Below the pieces are notes generated by a model, which had not been told where the DNA came from, searched no databases, and was given only the letters and a program-made list of their open reading frames with translations. Shown here in pieces: positions 16,342 through 25,068 of a DNA stretch of 64,000 bases (the stretch's first letter is position 1; each line of letters starts with the position of its first letter). The stretch is from CADEED01 sp020442965 (lineage in GTDB: Bacteria > Pseudomonadota > Gammaproteobacteria > Steroidobacterales > Steroidobacteraceae), in NCBI GenBank assembly GCA_041395525.1, contig JAWLAH010000001.1:124001-188000 (forward strand), read 5' to 3'. Made by a program: the position numbers and the translations under genes.

Positions 16342-17304
16342 CTAGGCCGGGAAGAAATCGATTGGCTTGGTGGTCGTGATCGCCTCGACATCCTTCGCTT
16401 CGAAACGGAACAAGCGTACGCGTGCCACAATCTTGCGCTCGAGTTCCGAGGCGTTGAGCTCGCTCGAGACAATACGACACATCGTCACCTCGCCCGACGG
16501 CGCGATCGTGAACTCCAGCACCACCTTGCCCTTCAGCTCAGGCTGGTCGCGTAGCGCCCGCCCGTACAACGCGTAGATCGCGCCCTTGTTGCGATCGAAA
16601 ACCGTCTCGATTTCCTCGCGACTGCGCGACGCCTTGCCACTCCTGCCGGAGCGCTTGACACCATCTCCGCCGCCGTTGATCGCACTGCCCGCACCGGATC
16701 CGCCAAACGGCACCTGCACTCGCGTTGAAGATACCCCGCCCAGATTGCCGGCACCGCCACCAAAGCCGCGGCTGGTGCCACTGGCACTGATTCCAGCGCT
16801 GGCAGTGCCAACCTTCGACGTGATCAGCGAGCGCTCCGCTCTACTCGGCCCATTCTCTTCACCCGTCGTGTTAGCCGTTTGCTCGAGCGTCTCTTTGGTT
16901 GTATCAAACTGCTGGCGGATGTCCTTGAATTGATCCTCGAACGCCAACAGCCCGGCTTTGGCCGCGCGCTCGCGCGCATTCTGCGTCCTGGCAAGATCGG
17001 GCTTCTTCTCCTGTGGCCGAACCTTATCGGGCTCCGGACGCGTAACCTCAGGCTCCTGCTCCGGCTCCACGGCCACCGGCGGCGGCGGCGGTGGAATTTC
17101 TTTCTCGATTATGATCTTGGCGAGTCGCGGCGGTATTGTTGCCTGCACATCGAGCGCCCGCTCCGGCAGCTTGATCAGCCAGATGACAATGCCGATCAAC
17201 AGACATGCAGCCAGGAACGCCATCCAGAGCTTGCGGAAAAACGCGTCGCTATCCTCGGCTTCCCAAGGCAGGACGTATTGACGGTAGTAAGGTGCAATAA
17301 CCAC
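16342..17304 (-). CDS. TonB-like energy transducer with AgmX/GltG C-terminal domain
   Basis: A 320-residue inner-membrane protein that spans the periplasm. It has a short cytoplasmic N-terminus, one membrane helix at about 26-44, a Pro/Glu-rich rod starting IPPPPPPVAVEPEQEPE, a helical segment near 120-150, a Gly/Ser-rich linker near 170-220 and a folded C-terminal domain. The end, KGKVVLEFTIAPSGEV then VRLFRFEAKDVEA, is the AgmX/PglI-type domain seen in Myxococcus GltG/GltJ. GTG 17304 is preceded by GGAG at six bases. The genes just upstream encode a TolQ-like and two TolR-like proteins. It likely carries proton-driven force from that motor to the outer membrane. Confidence 0.87.
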   Translation of the reverse strand: MVIAPYYRQYVLPWEAEDSDAFFRKLWMAFLAACLLIGIVIWLIKLPERALDVQATIPPRLAKIIIEKEIPPPPPPVAVEPEQEPEVTRPEPDKVRPQEKKPDLARTQNARERAAKAGLLAFEDQFKDIRQQFDTTKETLEQTANTTGEENGPSRAERSLITSKVGTASAGISASGTSRGFGGGAGNLGGVSSTRVQVPFGGSGAGSAINGGGDGVKRSGRSGKASRSREEIETVFDRNKGAIYALYGRALRDQPELKGKVVLEFTIAPSGEVTMCRIVSSELNASELERKIVARVRLFRFEAKDVEAITTTKPIDFFPA

Positions 17305-17319
17305 TTCTAGCTCCGCCCG

Positions 17320-17838
17320 TTAACCGGCATTCGCCATGTTGAGGGCCTCGTCACGCTGCAGCACAGCGAGCGACAGCTTGCCGTAGTCCGCATCGGTGCA
17401 GGTCGCCATTACTTTCTTCAGTACGCGATAGGGCACGGACTTATCCCCCAGAATCGTGATTTCGCGCGCGGCGATTTCCACTTTCTGAGTGGAACGTAAC
17501 ATCCTGTCCGTCTGTGCCTTGAGCGCCTCGCGCAGTGGCACAATCACAAGCCCTTCTTGCGCCTCGATCTCGGCTACGGTGGCAAGCACCCTACCCTGCA
17601 CTAACAGTTGTGTCGGTGTCACGGTCACCACCACTGTTTCCGCCGGGCGTTGCTGCGCCATCGACTGCGGCAGTTCAATGTTCTTCGGCGGATCGAGCGC
17701 TGAAACCTCCGATTGGTTGACGAGCAGGAAGAACACCAGGATCGTGAAAATATCCATCAAAGAAATGAGACTGAGCGTGGCCGGTTTGGCTCGCTTGTGA
17801 TGGCGCTCCATGCGCTGTGCGCGGCTCGATTGGCTCAT
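17320..17838 (-). CDS. ExbD/TolR-like motor subunit (with conserved Asp)
   Basis: A 172-residue inner-membrane protein. A basic cytoplasmic N-terminus is followed by one membrane helix beginning LSLISLMDIFTILVFFLL. Asp29 in this helix matches the essential proton-pathway Asp of TolR and ExbD. The periplasmic part ends with AVLQRDEALNMANAG. Its ATG overlaps the stop of the other ExbD-like gene by four bases. With the TolQ-like protein it should form a proton-driven motor. Compared with typical 140-residue TolR proteins it has a longer periplasmic domain containing a TEIEAQEGLVIVP-like region. Confidence 0.9.
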   Translation of the reverse strand: MSQSSRAQRMERHHKRAKPATLSLISLMDIFTILVFFLLVNQSEVSALDPPKNIELPQSMAQQRPAETVVVTVTPTQLLVQGRVLATVAEIEAQEGLVIVPLREALKAQTDRMLRSTQKVEIAAREITILGDKSVPYRVLKKVMATCTDADYGKLSLAVLQRDEALNMANAG

Positions 17839-18326
17839 GTCGGCGCGTCTCCGAGCGAGATATCGGGAAACAGCTCCGCCATCCGTGGCTTGCCGCCTTC
17901 GACGACAACATAGGCACGCAGGCTGTCCATGATCTGCACCACGGTGTCGTAGGACGTGTTCGACTCCACGAGCAGCGTCGCGTCGGTCTTCTCGGGAAAA
18001 CGGGCCTTGAGCTGCTTGAGGAAATCGGTGAGCGCAAGCACGTCATAGCCGGACGGGGTATTGGGAATTGCCTTGAGGAGGCCCGTTCGGCGCGTAACGA
18101 CTTGCAACTCGCCTTTGCGCACGATCACTTCGAAAGTGTCATCTTCCGTCTGCGCGGTGGTCGGCGTCGACTCGCCCGGCAGATTGAGCTGCAGGATCGT
18201 CAGGCGCGAAAACACCGCCGTAATCAACAAGAACGGCACGAGAATGACCATCAGGTTCATGAAGGCCGTAATGTTCATTTCCGCCGTTTCATTGCGGCGA
18301 TGACGTCTGGCGACAGCACGCAGCAT
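17835..18326 (-). CDS. ExbD/TolR-like motor subunit lacking the proton-carrying Asp
   Basis: A 163-residue inner-membrane protein with a basic N-terminus and one membrane helix. The segment EMNITAFMNLMVILV aligns residue for residue with the TolR segment EINIVPLLDVLLVLL, but the essential Asp is Asn24 here (codon AAC). The periplasmic domain has EVIVRKGELQVV and the TolR-like TLLVESNTSYDTVVQIMD, so the rest of the protein looks intact. It is translated just after the TolQ-like subunit (five-base gap) and overlaps the next ExbD-like gene. It may be a structural partner that pairs with the Asp-bearing subunit. Confidence 0.9.
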   Translation of the reverse strand: MLRAVARRHRRNETAEMNITAFMNLMVILVPFLLITAVFSRLTILQLNLPGESTPTTAQTEDDTFEVIVRKGELQVVTRRTGLLKAIPNTPSGYDVLALTDFLKQLKARFPEKTDATLLVESNTSYDTVVQIMDSLRAYVVVEGGKPRMAELFPDISLGDAPT

Positions 18327-18331
18327 GTTGA

Positions 18332-18979
18332 TCAGCCCTGTTGAGCGGCCGCAGCACTACGCTCGGTGATGGAGTTCAGGAACTTCACCGAGGCCATCTC
18401 GAGACTGTCGATCAGCTGTGTCGTCTTCGATTGAATGACCGAATGCAGCAACAACAACGGAATTGCGACGATCAGACCAAATGCGGTCGTGTTCATGGCA
18501 ACCGAGATCGATGCTGACAGCAAGTCTGCCTTGTCGGCCGGATTGGCTGCACCGACGGCCTGGAACGCCTGGATCAGGCCTATGATCGTTCCCAGTAGTC
18601 CTAACAACGTTGCGATGTTGGCGAAGCTGGCCAGATACGGCGTACGACGCTCGAGTTTCGGCATGACTTCCATCAGGCTCTCTTCCATCGCCTTCTCGAT
18701 GTCATCGCGATTGCGAGACGACGAGATCCGCGCGAGCCCGTAGTTCAGGATCGAGCCGATGAACGATGGTGAGGCCTGCGTGAGCTGCACCGCTTGTTTG
18801 AAATTCCCTGATTTCAGATACGGCACCAGATCGTCCCACAGGGAGCGATTCAGCATCGTATGGCGAGTCAGGTACAGATAGCGCTCGATCGCGATCGCGA
18901 GTCCGACAGCGAACACGATTGCGATCGGCCACATGAAGAATCCTCCCTGCTGGAAGAACTCCACCATTTTCGTAAACAT
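18332..18979 (-). CDS. MotA/TolQ/ExbB-family proton channel protein
   Basis: A 215-residue inner-membrane protein with three spans: near 15-33 (GFFMWPIAIVFAVGLAIAIE), 115-140 and 155-180. The cytoplasmic loop carries EKAMEESLMEVMPKLERRTPYL. The conserved hairpin LLGLLGTIIGLIQAF and MNTTAFGLIVAIPL contains the Thr residues lining the proton path. I start at ATG 18979 because GGAGGAG lies six bases upstream; the GTG at 18994 overlaps that site. Two ExbD-like genes follow at once, making the usual motor trio. In Myxococcus the corresponding protein is AglR. Confidence 0.93.
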   Translation of the reverse strand: MFTKMVEFFQQGGFFMWPIAIVFAVGLAIAIERYLYLTRHTMLNRSLWDDLVPYLKSGNFKQAVQLTQASPSFIGSILNYGLARISSSRNRDDIEKAMEESLMEVMPKLERRTPYLASFANIATLLGLLGTIIGLIQAFQAVGAANPADKADLLSASISVAMNTTAFGLIVAIPLLLLHSVIQSKTTQLIDSLEMASVKFLNSITERSAAAAQQG

Positions 18980-18998
18980 CAATTTCTCCTCCACGTTA

Positions 18999-19013
18999 CC
19001 CCGAACAACGGGG
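18999..19013 (-). promoter_or_regulatory. Short hairpin before the TolQ-like gene
   Basis: Arms CCCCG and CGGGG around a 5-base loop, shortly before the ribosome site of the TolQ-like gene. With the larger hairpin next to it, it lies in the only sizeable gap of the operon and may set relative expression of the motor genes. Confidence 0.35.
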
Positions 19014-19031
19014 CGGCAATTCCGAACCCGT

Positions 19032-19060
19032 CAGGGCACACCCAGCGACAAGGTGCCCTG
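19032..19060 (-). promoter_or_regulatory. Intercistronic hairpin upstream of the motor genes
   Basis: Perfect 8-base arms CAGGGCAC and GTGCCCTG around a 13-base loop, in the 103-base gap between the 177-residue protein gene and the TolQ-like gene. There is no run of T after it, so it is more likely an mRNA processing or stability element, or a leaky terminator, than a full terminator. Confidence 0.45.
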
Positions 19061-19082
19061 ATTAAGTCAACTTTAATGCGAA

Positions 19083-19616
19083 TCACTTCTCAGGCTGAAC
19101 ACTCGTTTCGGTTCCTGTACCGGCAGCTGCAGGCGTTGTGTCCGGCTTCACCGCGTCAAAATAGCGATTCTCACGCCTGAACACGTCGCGATCGACTGGC
19201 GCCAGAACTTCATCGAGCAAGCTGTTGATCGGCCGGCCGCCCAGATCGCCAAGATTTGGACTCTTCCACGGCACGATATACAGCACCTTCGGTAGCTCAC
19301 GGTTGCCCGTGATCTGCGTCGCCTCGAGTTCGACGCGATCCATGGCCCGGCCACGCGGCGCCGAACGCTTGGTCGCGGCCTCGCGTGGCGTCGGCTCAGG
19401 GACTGCTGCGCTCGGCCTGGACTCTGCGGGAGGAGTCGACTCAGTCTGCGGTGCTGCCGGCGCTCGTGGCGCCGAGGTGTTCACTGCAGGCTCCAGGTCG
19501 TCCACCGACGTCGCCGGCTTGGCCGCTTGGGACTTTTCTCCCGCTGCCGTCTGCGCAATGCTCACCGAACTCGCCGACACTAACAAAAGCGCCAAAATAA
19601 AAGCACTCGATTTCAT
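19083..19616 (-). CDS. Exported Pro/Ala-rich protein of the Agl-Glt-like operon
   Basis: A 177-residue protein of unknown function. A signal peptide (1-22, ending SIAQ) is followed by a long low-complexity Pro/Ala/Glu stretch to about 95. A short, well-structured C-terminal segment then contains LEATQITGNRELPKVLYIVPWK and GGRPINSLLDEVLAPVDRDVFRR. The start ATG overlaps the stop of the 1132-residue TPR gene by four bases, so the two are translated together. The C-terminal block looks like the conserved part; the rest is probably a periplasmic tether. No catalytic motif is visible. Confidence 0.8.
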   Translation of the reverse strand: MKSSAFILALLLVSASSVSIAQTAAGEKSQAAKPATSVDDLEPAVNTSAPRAPAAPQTESTPPAESRPSAAVPEPTPREAATKRSAPRGRAMDRVELEATQITGNRELPKVLYIVPWKSPNLGDLGGRPINSLLDEVLAPVDRDVFRRENRYFDAVKPDTTPAAAGTGTETSVQPEK

Positions 19617-22600
19617 GGCATGGCTCCAGGTTGCGCCGGTGCGCTCTCCGCAGCGGGTCCCTCGTTGGTGGGCGGTGCTGCATCGGGTTGTGCCTGTGGT
19701 TCGGAACGCCCTACCCGCTGCTTCAGTTCGGCAATCCAACCACTCACGGGTTTGTCTTCGCCCGTCAATGATTGGTAGGTCTCGAACGCGGCGAGAGCCG
19801 CTGCAGGGTCAGAAAGATACAAATCTAACAAGGTTCCCAGATTACGGTAAGCCGGCGCGTAATTGGGATCGGCTTCGACCGCACGCGTATACGCGGCGCG
19901 AGCGTCGGCAAATCGACCCGCTTCGCGCAACGCAACACCGAGTTCCGTCAACACGGCCGCGTTGCTCGGCGCCCGCCCGGCCGCGGCTTCGAACGCCGCG
20001 GCCGATTCCGCGAACTGCCCGGCTCGGCGCTGCGCGATGCCCAGATTGAAGTACGGCGCGACGAGTTCGGGCTGCGACTGTGTCAACAATTGGAACTCCA
20101 GGATCGCTTGCGTCGTATCGCCGCCACGCAGCAACCCGAGCGCCCGTGCAAATACGGATTCGACGTTGCTTGCCTCTGTTTGTGCGCCGGCCGGGCCAAG
20201 CGCTCCGGGGCGATCAACCGCCTGTTGCGTCAATTCAGTCTTACCGTATCGCGCTGGTGACATTTCGGCGAGTGCGGCGTAGCTGTTGCGTACGCCTTCG
20301 TCGTAGATTCCTTCGCCAACGCGAGCAACGTTCACGCCGTGCGTCTCGATCGCTTGCTCCTCGAACGGGAACGCCTGCTCCTCCAGTAGAGAGTCGTAAG
20401 CCTCCAGCTCCTCGGCATTCAGGTTCTTCGGTCGCTCCGACTGCATGATGTCCCTGCCCAACGTCCGGTACAGCTCGGCGGTCTCGAACGTGGCAAGTGT
20501 CGACACAGATGCGACGCGGTAACTAGCCGCTTCGCGATAACCCTTGAGCGCTTCTTCCAGTGCCTTGCGCTTGGCAGCCAAGCTCTTCTGCAAGGGTGCG
20601 ACCAGCCGGACAGCGCGAAATTTGTCTCGAGCCGGTTGCGCCAACGCAAGCTGCGCGCGCGCTGCTAACAAGCGCGTGCGATCGGTTCGCGCCGCACCTG
20701 CGCTCTGGTCAGCTTTGATGATTTCGCGTTGCAGAGTCATCTGACGCTGCGTATCGCCGGAACGCCCCGCGAAATCAGCCAGCCGCTGCCGCGCCTCGAT
20801 TGACTCGACCAGCGGCGTTGGGTAGTTGGCGACGAAACGATCGAGCATCGCAACAGAACGCGGAATGTTGCCGGCCTTCTCATAGAGATCCGCGGCTTGC
20901 ATGGTCGCTTCGCGCTGCACGGCCGGGTCTTCGGTCTTCGCCAGTGCAATTTTCTCGAACTCGACTGCGGCGTCACCCGGCCGGTTGGCCTCACTGTAAG
21001 CCACCGCCAGTTTGCGCGTGATGTCCGCGGCGTATTCGTTTTGCGGCGAACTGCGACGGATGCCTTCCAGCACTTCGATGGCCCGCGTCCAGTTCTTGAG
21101 GTTGATGAACTGCGCCGCGGCATCGTATTCCGCAGTGGTACTGATTTTCGAATCCGGCGCCAAAGCAGCGACGCGCAGGAAAGTCTCGGCAGCGCCCGTC
21201 TCGTCGCCCTCGGTACGCTTTGCTTCCGCTTGACGGTACACCGACTGTGCCAGCCGCTCGTTGAGGTCGGAGCGCATCTTGTCGTCGGTGTTAGCCATGT
21301 CCCGGGCGGCCACGTACGCCCGTTCCGCCTGATCGAAATTACCCTGGTCGAAATTGGCCTGACCGACGATCGTCCAGGCGATGCGCTGTTTGGCGGCATC
21401 CACGGGCGGCTGACGCGCCAGCACCTGCTCGCCGAGTTCGATCGCACGCGGCAGATTCCCAAGCGCGAAAACCTGCTCCGCCGAGCGGGTCAATACGCCG
21501 CCGCTATCCGGATGCTCCGGGAACTCACTCGCGAACTTGACCCCCGCATCGATCGCGCGTTGGTTCCAGGCGGTCTTGGCGGTGCCCTCGAGCGTCTCGC
21601 CGTGGCGCTGGTAGGCGACCAACGCGGAGTACGCGGCGGCGGCCGATTTCTCATTCTTCGGATAGTCGTATGCGGTGTGTTCGAATTCCGTCGCGGCATC
21701 TACGAAGTCACCGCTCTCGAACAGCGTCTCTGCCAACAACAGATTCGTCCCGGCGGACTCTGGTTCCTTCGGGAAAGACTGCAGATAGGTGCGGTACCAG
21801 CGCGCAGCCTCAGCATAGTCGGCGGGCTTCTTCGACGCCTGCGCAGTCGCGTGGTAGTAGCTGGCGACATCCTTCAGGCTCTTGTTGAGCGCCGCCGAAA
21901 TCGCGCCATACTCGGCCGGGTCGCGGCCCTGCCAGAAAGCCGTGCCGAAATTGTATCGCTCGATGAAATCCTGCTTACCCTCGAGCACGAGGCTGGCGAA
22001 GCCGCCCTTGTCATAAGCCTCGATTGCCTGCATCGCCAACTGCGGCGCGAACTCGCTGTTCGGATCTTGCGCCACATAGGCGCGATACGCGGCTGCACCG
22101 TCCTGGTAACGTTCCTTCTCGACGAACAGGTCGCCGAGTCGCGAGTACAGCAGATGCGCGAAGCGCTTGTCGTCACGCGACGCCAGAAACCGACCGACCG
22201 AATCCGCGCCGTCCAGATAGGAAAACGCGATACTGACAACTCGCAAGGTATCATCCACGAGTTCGCGGTCGGCTCGCGGTAGCTTGTCGATGGACTTCAC
22301 GCCGTTCGGCTTGCCGGGATCACTTAGTACGTGTTCGATCACGCCCATGAATGAGGGCAGCGCCTCCTCGTTGAGCCCGCGCTTGAACAGTGACCAGCCT
22401 TGCTTGTAAAGGCTCTCTTCATAGAACGATGACTTGTTGCCAAGGGCGATGACCGCCGCATAGGCGTTTTGCGCAGCTGCATAGTTCTTGTCCGAGAACA
22501 GCAGTTCGCCGCGGCGAAATTGCACTTCATCCAACTGCGGCGTGTCGGGATAGCGGCCCACAAGCTGATCAAGCGTGCCAAGAGCCTTTTCCGGTTGACC

Positions 22601-23011
22601 GGTTGTTTCGTAGGCACGCGCCAGTTGGTAAAGCACCTCATCATTGCGCGGATAGTTAGGATAGGCGGTCAGTAACGCACTATAGAGCTTGATCGCCTCG
22701 GCGCCCTGCAGATCGATGGCGTTGACTTCGTTGGCCATCCGCTCGATCTCGCCACCCTCGAGATTGAGATCGCCCAGGCGACGCAGGGCCTCCGCGCGGA
22801 GGCGCGGATCGGTATTTTGCAATTCGAGGAACTGCCGGTAGTTCTCCATCGCACGTTCGGAATCGGCCTTCACGCTGCGACTCGTGTCGAGTACGACCGG
22901 CCGCGGTGCGAGGTCTTTGATCGTCGGTTCGCGCTTACTTGCCGCCTGCGCAGGAGTCGCTGCTGCCAGCAGTGCAACAATGACGCCGAGCCACACGCGC
23001 TGCGCACTCAT
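19613..23011 (-). CDS. Large exported TPR protein (GltD/GltE-like)
   Basis: A 1132-residue periplasmic protein. A signal peptide ends at ATPAQA near residue 23. TPR-like helical pairs cover nearly the whole chain, for example NDEVLYQLARAYETTGQPEKALG and FNLGIAQRRAGQFAESAAAFE. Canonical repeats cluster at about 980-1090 (YFNLGIAQ, AVLTELGVALREAG, APAYRNLGTLL), and the tail is Pro/Ala-rich. Its start overlaps the upstream TPR gene by four bases, and its stop overlaps the next gene too. Big TPR proteins of this kind (GltD/AgmU, GltE) are core parts of the Myxococcus Agl-Glt envelope complex. Here it probably scaffolds the periplasmic part of the machine. Confidence 0.87.
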   Translation of the reverse strand: MSAQRVWLGVIVALLAAATPAQAASKREPTIKDLAPRPVVLDTSRSVKADSERAMENYRQFLELQNTDPRLRAEALRRLGDLNLEGGEIERMANEVNAIDLQGAEAIKLYSALLTAYPNYPRNDEVLYQLARAYETTGQPEKALGTLDQLVGRYPDTPQLDEVQFRRGELLFSDKNYAAAQNAYAAVIALGNKSSFYEESLYKQGWSLFKRGLNEEALPSFMGVIEHVLSDPGKPNGVKSIDKLPRADRELVDDTLRVVSIAFSYLDGADSVGRFLASRDDKRFAHLLYSRLGDLFVEKERYQDGAAAYRAYVAQDPNSEFAPQLAMQAIEAYDKGGFASLVLEGKQDFIERYNFGTAFWQGRDPAEYGAISAALNKSLKDVASYYHATAQASKKPADYAEAARWYRTYLQSFPKEPESAGTNLLLAETLFESGDFVDAATEFEHTAYDYPKNEKSAAAAYSALVAYQRHGETLEGTAKTAWNQRAIDAGVKFASEFPEHPDSGGVLTRSAEQVFALGNLPRAIELGEQVLARQPPVDAAKQRIAWTIVGQANFDQGNFDQAERAYVAARDMANTDDKMRSDLNERLAQSVYRQAEAKRTEGDETGAAETFLRVAALAPDSKISTTAEYDAAAQFINLKNWTRAIEVLEGIRRSSPQNEYAADITRKLAVAYSEANRPGDAAVEFEKIALAKTEDPAVQREATMQAADLYEKAGNIPRSVAMLDRFVANYPTPLVESIEARQRLADFAGRSGDTQRQMTLQREIIKADQSAGAARTDRTRLLAARAQLALAQPARDKFRAVRLVAPLQKSLAAKRKALEEALKGYREAASYRVASVSTLATFETAELYRTLGRDIMQSERPKNLNAEELEAYDSLLEEQAFPFEEQAIETHGVNVARVGEGIYDEGVRNSYAALAEMSPARYGKTELTQQAVDRPGALGPAGAQTEASNVESVFARALGLLRGGDTTQAILEFQLLTQSQPELVAPYFNLGIAQRRAGQFAESAAAFEAAAGRAPSNAAVLTELGVALREAGRFADARAAYTRAVEADPNYAPAYRNLGTLLDLYLSDPAAALAAFETYQSLTGEDKPVSGWIAELKQRVGRSEPQAQPDAAPPTNEGPAAESAPAQPGAMP

Positions 23012-25059
23012 GAGCGCGCACTCGTAGAATTCTGGCGGGGTGCAACCTCGACCGGCGGTTGGTCGTCAGCCGGATTCTGGTCGATCGGAGTCGAATCGGC
23101 AGGATCGGGGGCCGAGACGCCCGGCTGAGGCATCGCCTGCGTCCCCGAATCGGGCGACGGCGCGTCGTTCGAAGGCGTTACCGGCGCCTTGCTCGCAAGA
23201 CCGTCGTAAATCGCGGCGAGCTCGAAACGCGCCTGCACGCTGTAAGCTGCCAGGCGAGCCTTCTGCTGCTCCAGTTGCTCGATCGCCAGACGCTCTAACA
23301 AGTCGTTCTGTTGCGCCTGCATGTCGACCAGCCGTACCGTCAGTTCGTCGAGCCGGCTCTTGAGCGCTTGCAGGCGTGCCGCAAACTCTCCAGTATTCAT
23401 CGGTGCGCTGCTGCGCGCTTTCTCGACGCGTATCCAACGATTGCCCGCCTCACGCAGGGCCTGATCGAGATCGCGCAGCGTACGGCGTTCGTGCCACGCG
23501 CGCGCCTTGAACGCCTCATCCAGCTGCCAATAGAGCGCGCCCTTGATGAGCCTGGCCTTGTCACGCAGCGCGTTGTTCGCGTCGTCCATGGGCATGACGG
23601 CCAACGCCGCTTCGACCCGCTGTATACGTGCCCACTGGTCACGCTGCTCGGGCGTTCCGAGCGCTGCGACATCGTTCTCCTGCTCGACTTGCGTCAGCTG
23701 GTTGGCGACGTCATCGCGCCGCGACCGGAGTTGATCAACTGCGCCACTCGCAAGCAAGGCGTCGGCGCGGGGCAAGCGCTCTGCGTAGGCGCGCTCGCGA
23801 GTATCGATCATGTTATCGAACGCCTCGATGCTGTTGTCCCAATGCAGCAAGGTGGTACTCAGAAAACCGAGATCGCGATAGTTCTTGAGACCCTCCTGAA
23901 AATCGTGACTCGCAAGGAGCGCGTACAAATAGCGTGATTCGGGGGCGTCGGGCACCTGCCTTAGAGACCAGAACCAGCCATACTGCTGCTGATCGTCTTT
24001 GGCGACGAACTGATCCAACAGCTGCTCGTTCTTGATCTTGGTGATCGATTGATCGATACGCCCGGATTCTTCACTGAACGAGCGCAATGCCAGCTCATAG
24101 CTCTCGGCGGCCTGCGCATCGGCGTTCAACTTGCGAAACGCGTACGGAATCGCGAGATAGGATTCCTGCACCGCCGCATCGAGCAGGTTTCGATCGCGCA
24201 GCTCGAGCCACGGGGTTAGAGCGCGCTCGTATTTTCCGGTCGCGGCGTCCGCCCAGCCGACACCTAACAAGGCCTTGGTCGAGTACGGGCCGTTCAGGCG
24301 AACGCGCTCGAGCGGCACGCGCGCCTTCTCGGGCTGATCGGCCTGGATATAGGCATAGCCCAGCGCGAGATTGGCGCGATCGCGCAGTGCCCGCAATTCG
24401 CGCCGGCCACTCTCCAACTGCCCGACGCGCGACAGAATTGGATCCGCCTCTGTGACGAGTCCCTTTCGAACGAGTGCGACACCAAGATTGAACTCGGCGT
24501 ACGCCAGCCAGTCCTGCTGGCCGCCGCGCGCACGCCAGCCGTTCAGGAGCGTGATCGCTTCGTCAAATCGCTCCTGGCGCATCAAAGTGTTAGCCAGCAA
24601 ATGCAGACGCTCGGCCTCCAGCTCCGGCGTGAGCACCCCTTCGATTGATCGCAGGGCGCGCTCCGCCCGATCCAGGTAACCACGGTCATACCAGATCTTG
24701 CCGAGGTAGAACCAGGCGCGATTGCGCACGTCCTGCGGCAAATTCCTCGTCAATAGCCGCTCGAATCGTTGCCCCGCCTCGTTGTGCATGCCAAGCGACA
24801 GGTACAGACCGCCCAGCAACAACTCGCCATCGGCATCGTGGTTCGGCGTCCTGTTCCACTGCCGATACGCATTGAGCCGTGTCAGCGCTTCGAAGTCCTT
24901 GCCTTGGTAGAAATAGAACAGCACGTCGCCATAGTGCAAATCGCGCACGACCGACGGCGGCAGCCTGCCGGCATCCCGGTCGTCCGCTGATTGGGCTGGT
25001 ACCGCACTGGTCGCTCCCACGAGCAGACAACCAGCCACTAACAAAACACGCGACAGCAT
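23008..25059 (-). CDS. Exported TPR protein with coiled coil
   Basis: A 683-residue periplasmic protein. A signal peptide ends near AVPAQS (about 24). TPR-like repeats run to about 320 (ADGELLLGGLYLSLGMHNEAGQ, AEFNLGVALVRKGLV, LALGYAYIQADQPEKA). A mostly helical middle follows, then a coiled coil near 575-620 (FAARLQALKSRLDELTVRLVDMQAQQNDL) and a Pro/Asp-rich disordered tail. It lies ten bases after the upstream operon gene and overlaps the next by four bases. It resembles the TPR components (GltE group) of Agl-Glt-like clusters; the exact orthology cannot be settled by eye. Confidence 0.85.
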   Translation of the reverse strand: MLSRVLLVAGCLLVGATSAVPAQSADDRDAGRLPPSVVRDLHYGDVLFYFYQGKDFEALTRLNAYRQWNRTPNHDADGELLLGGLYLSLGMHNEAGQRFERLLTRNLPQDVRNRAWFYLGKIWYDRGYLDRAERALRSIEGVLTPELEAERLHLLANTLMRQERFDEAITLLNGWRARGGQQDWLAYAEFNLGVALVRKGLVTEADPILSRVGQLESGRRELRALRDRANLALGYAYIQADQPEKARVPLERVRLNGPYSTKALLGVGWADAATGKYERALTPWLELRDRNLLDAAVQESYLAIPYAFRKLNADAQAAESYELALRSFSEESGRIDQSITKIKNEQLLDQFVAKDDQQQYGWFWSLRQVPDAPESRYLYALLASHDFQEGLKNYRDLGFLSTTLLHWDNSIEAFDNMIDTRERAYAERLPRADALLASGAVDQLRSRRDDVANQLTQVEQENDVAALGTPEQRDQWARIQRVEAALAVMPMDDANNALRDKARLIKGALYWQLDEAFKARAWHERRTLRDLDQALREAGNRWIRVEKARSSAPMNTGEFAARLQALKSRLDELTVRLVDMQAQQNDLLERLAIEQLEQQKARLAAYSVQARFELAAIYDGLASKAPVTPSNDAPSPDSGTQAMPQPGVSAPDPADSTPIDQNPADDQPPVEVAPRQNSTSARS

Positions 25060-25068
25060 GATGGAGCG

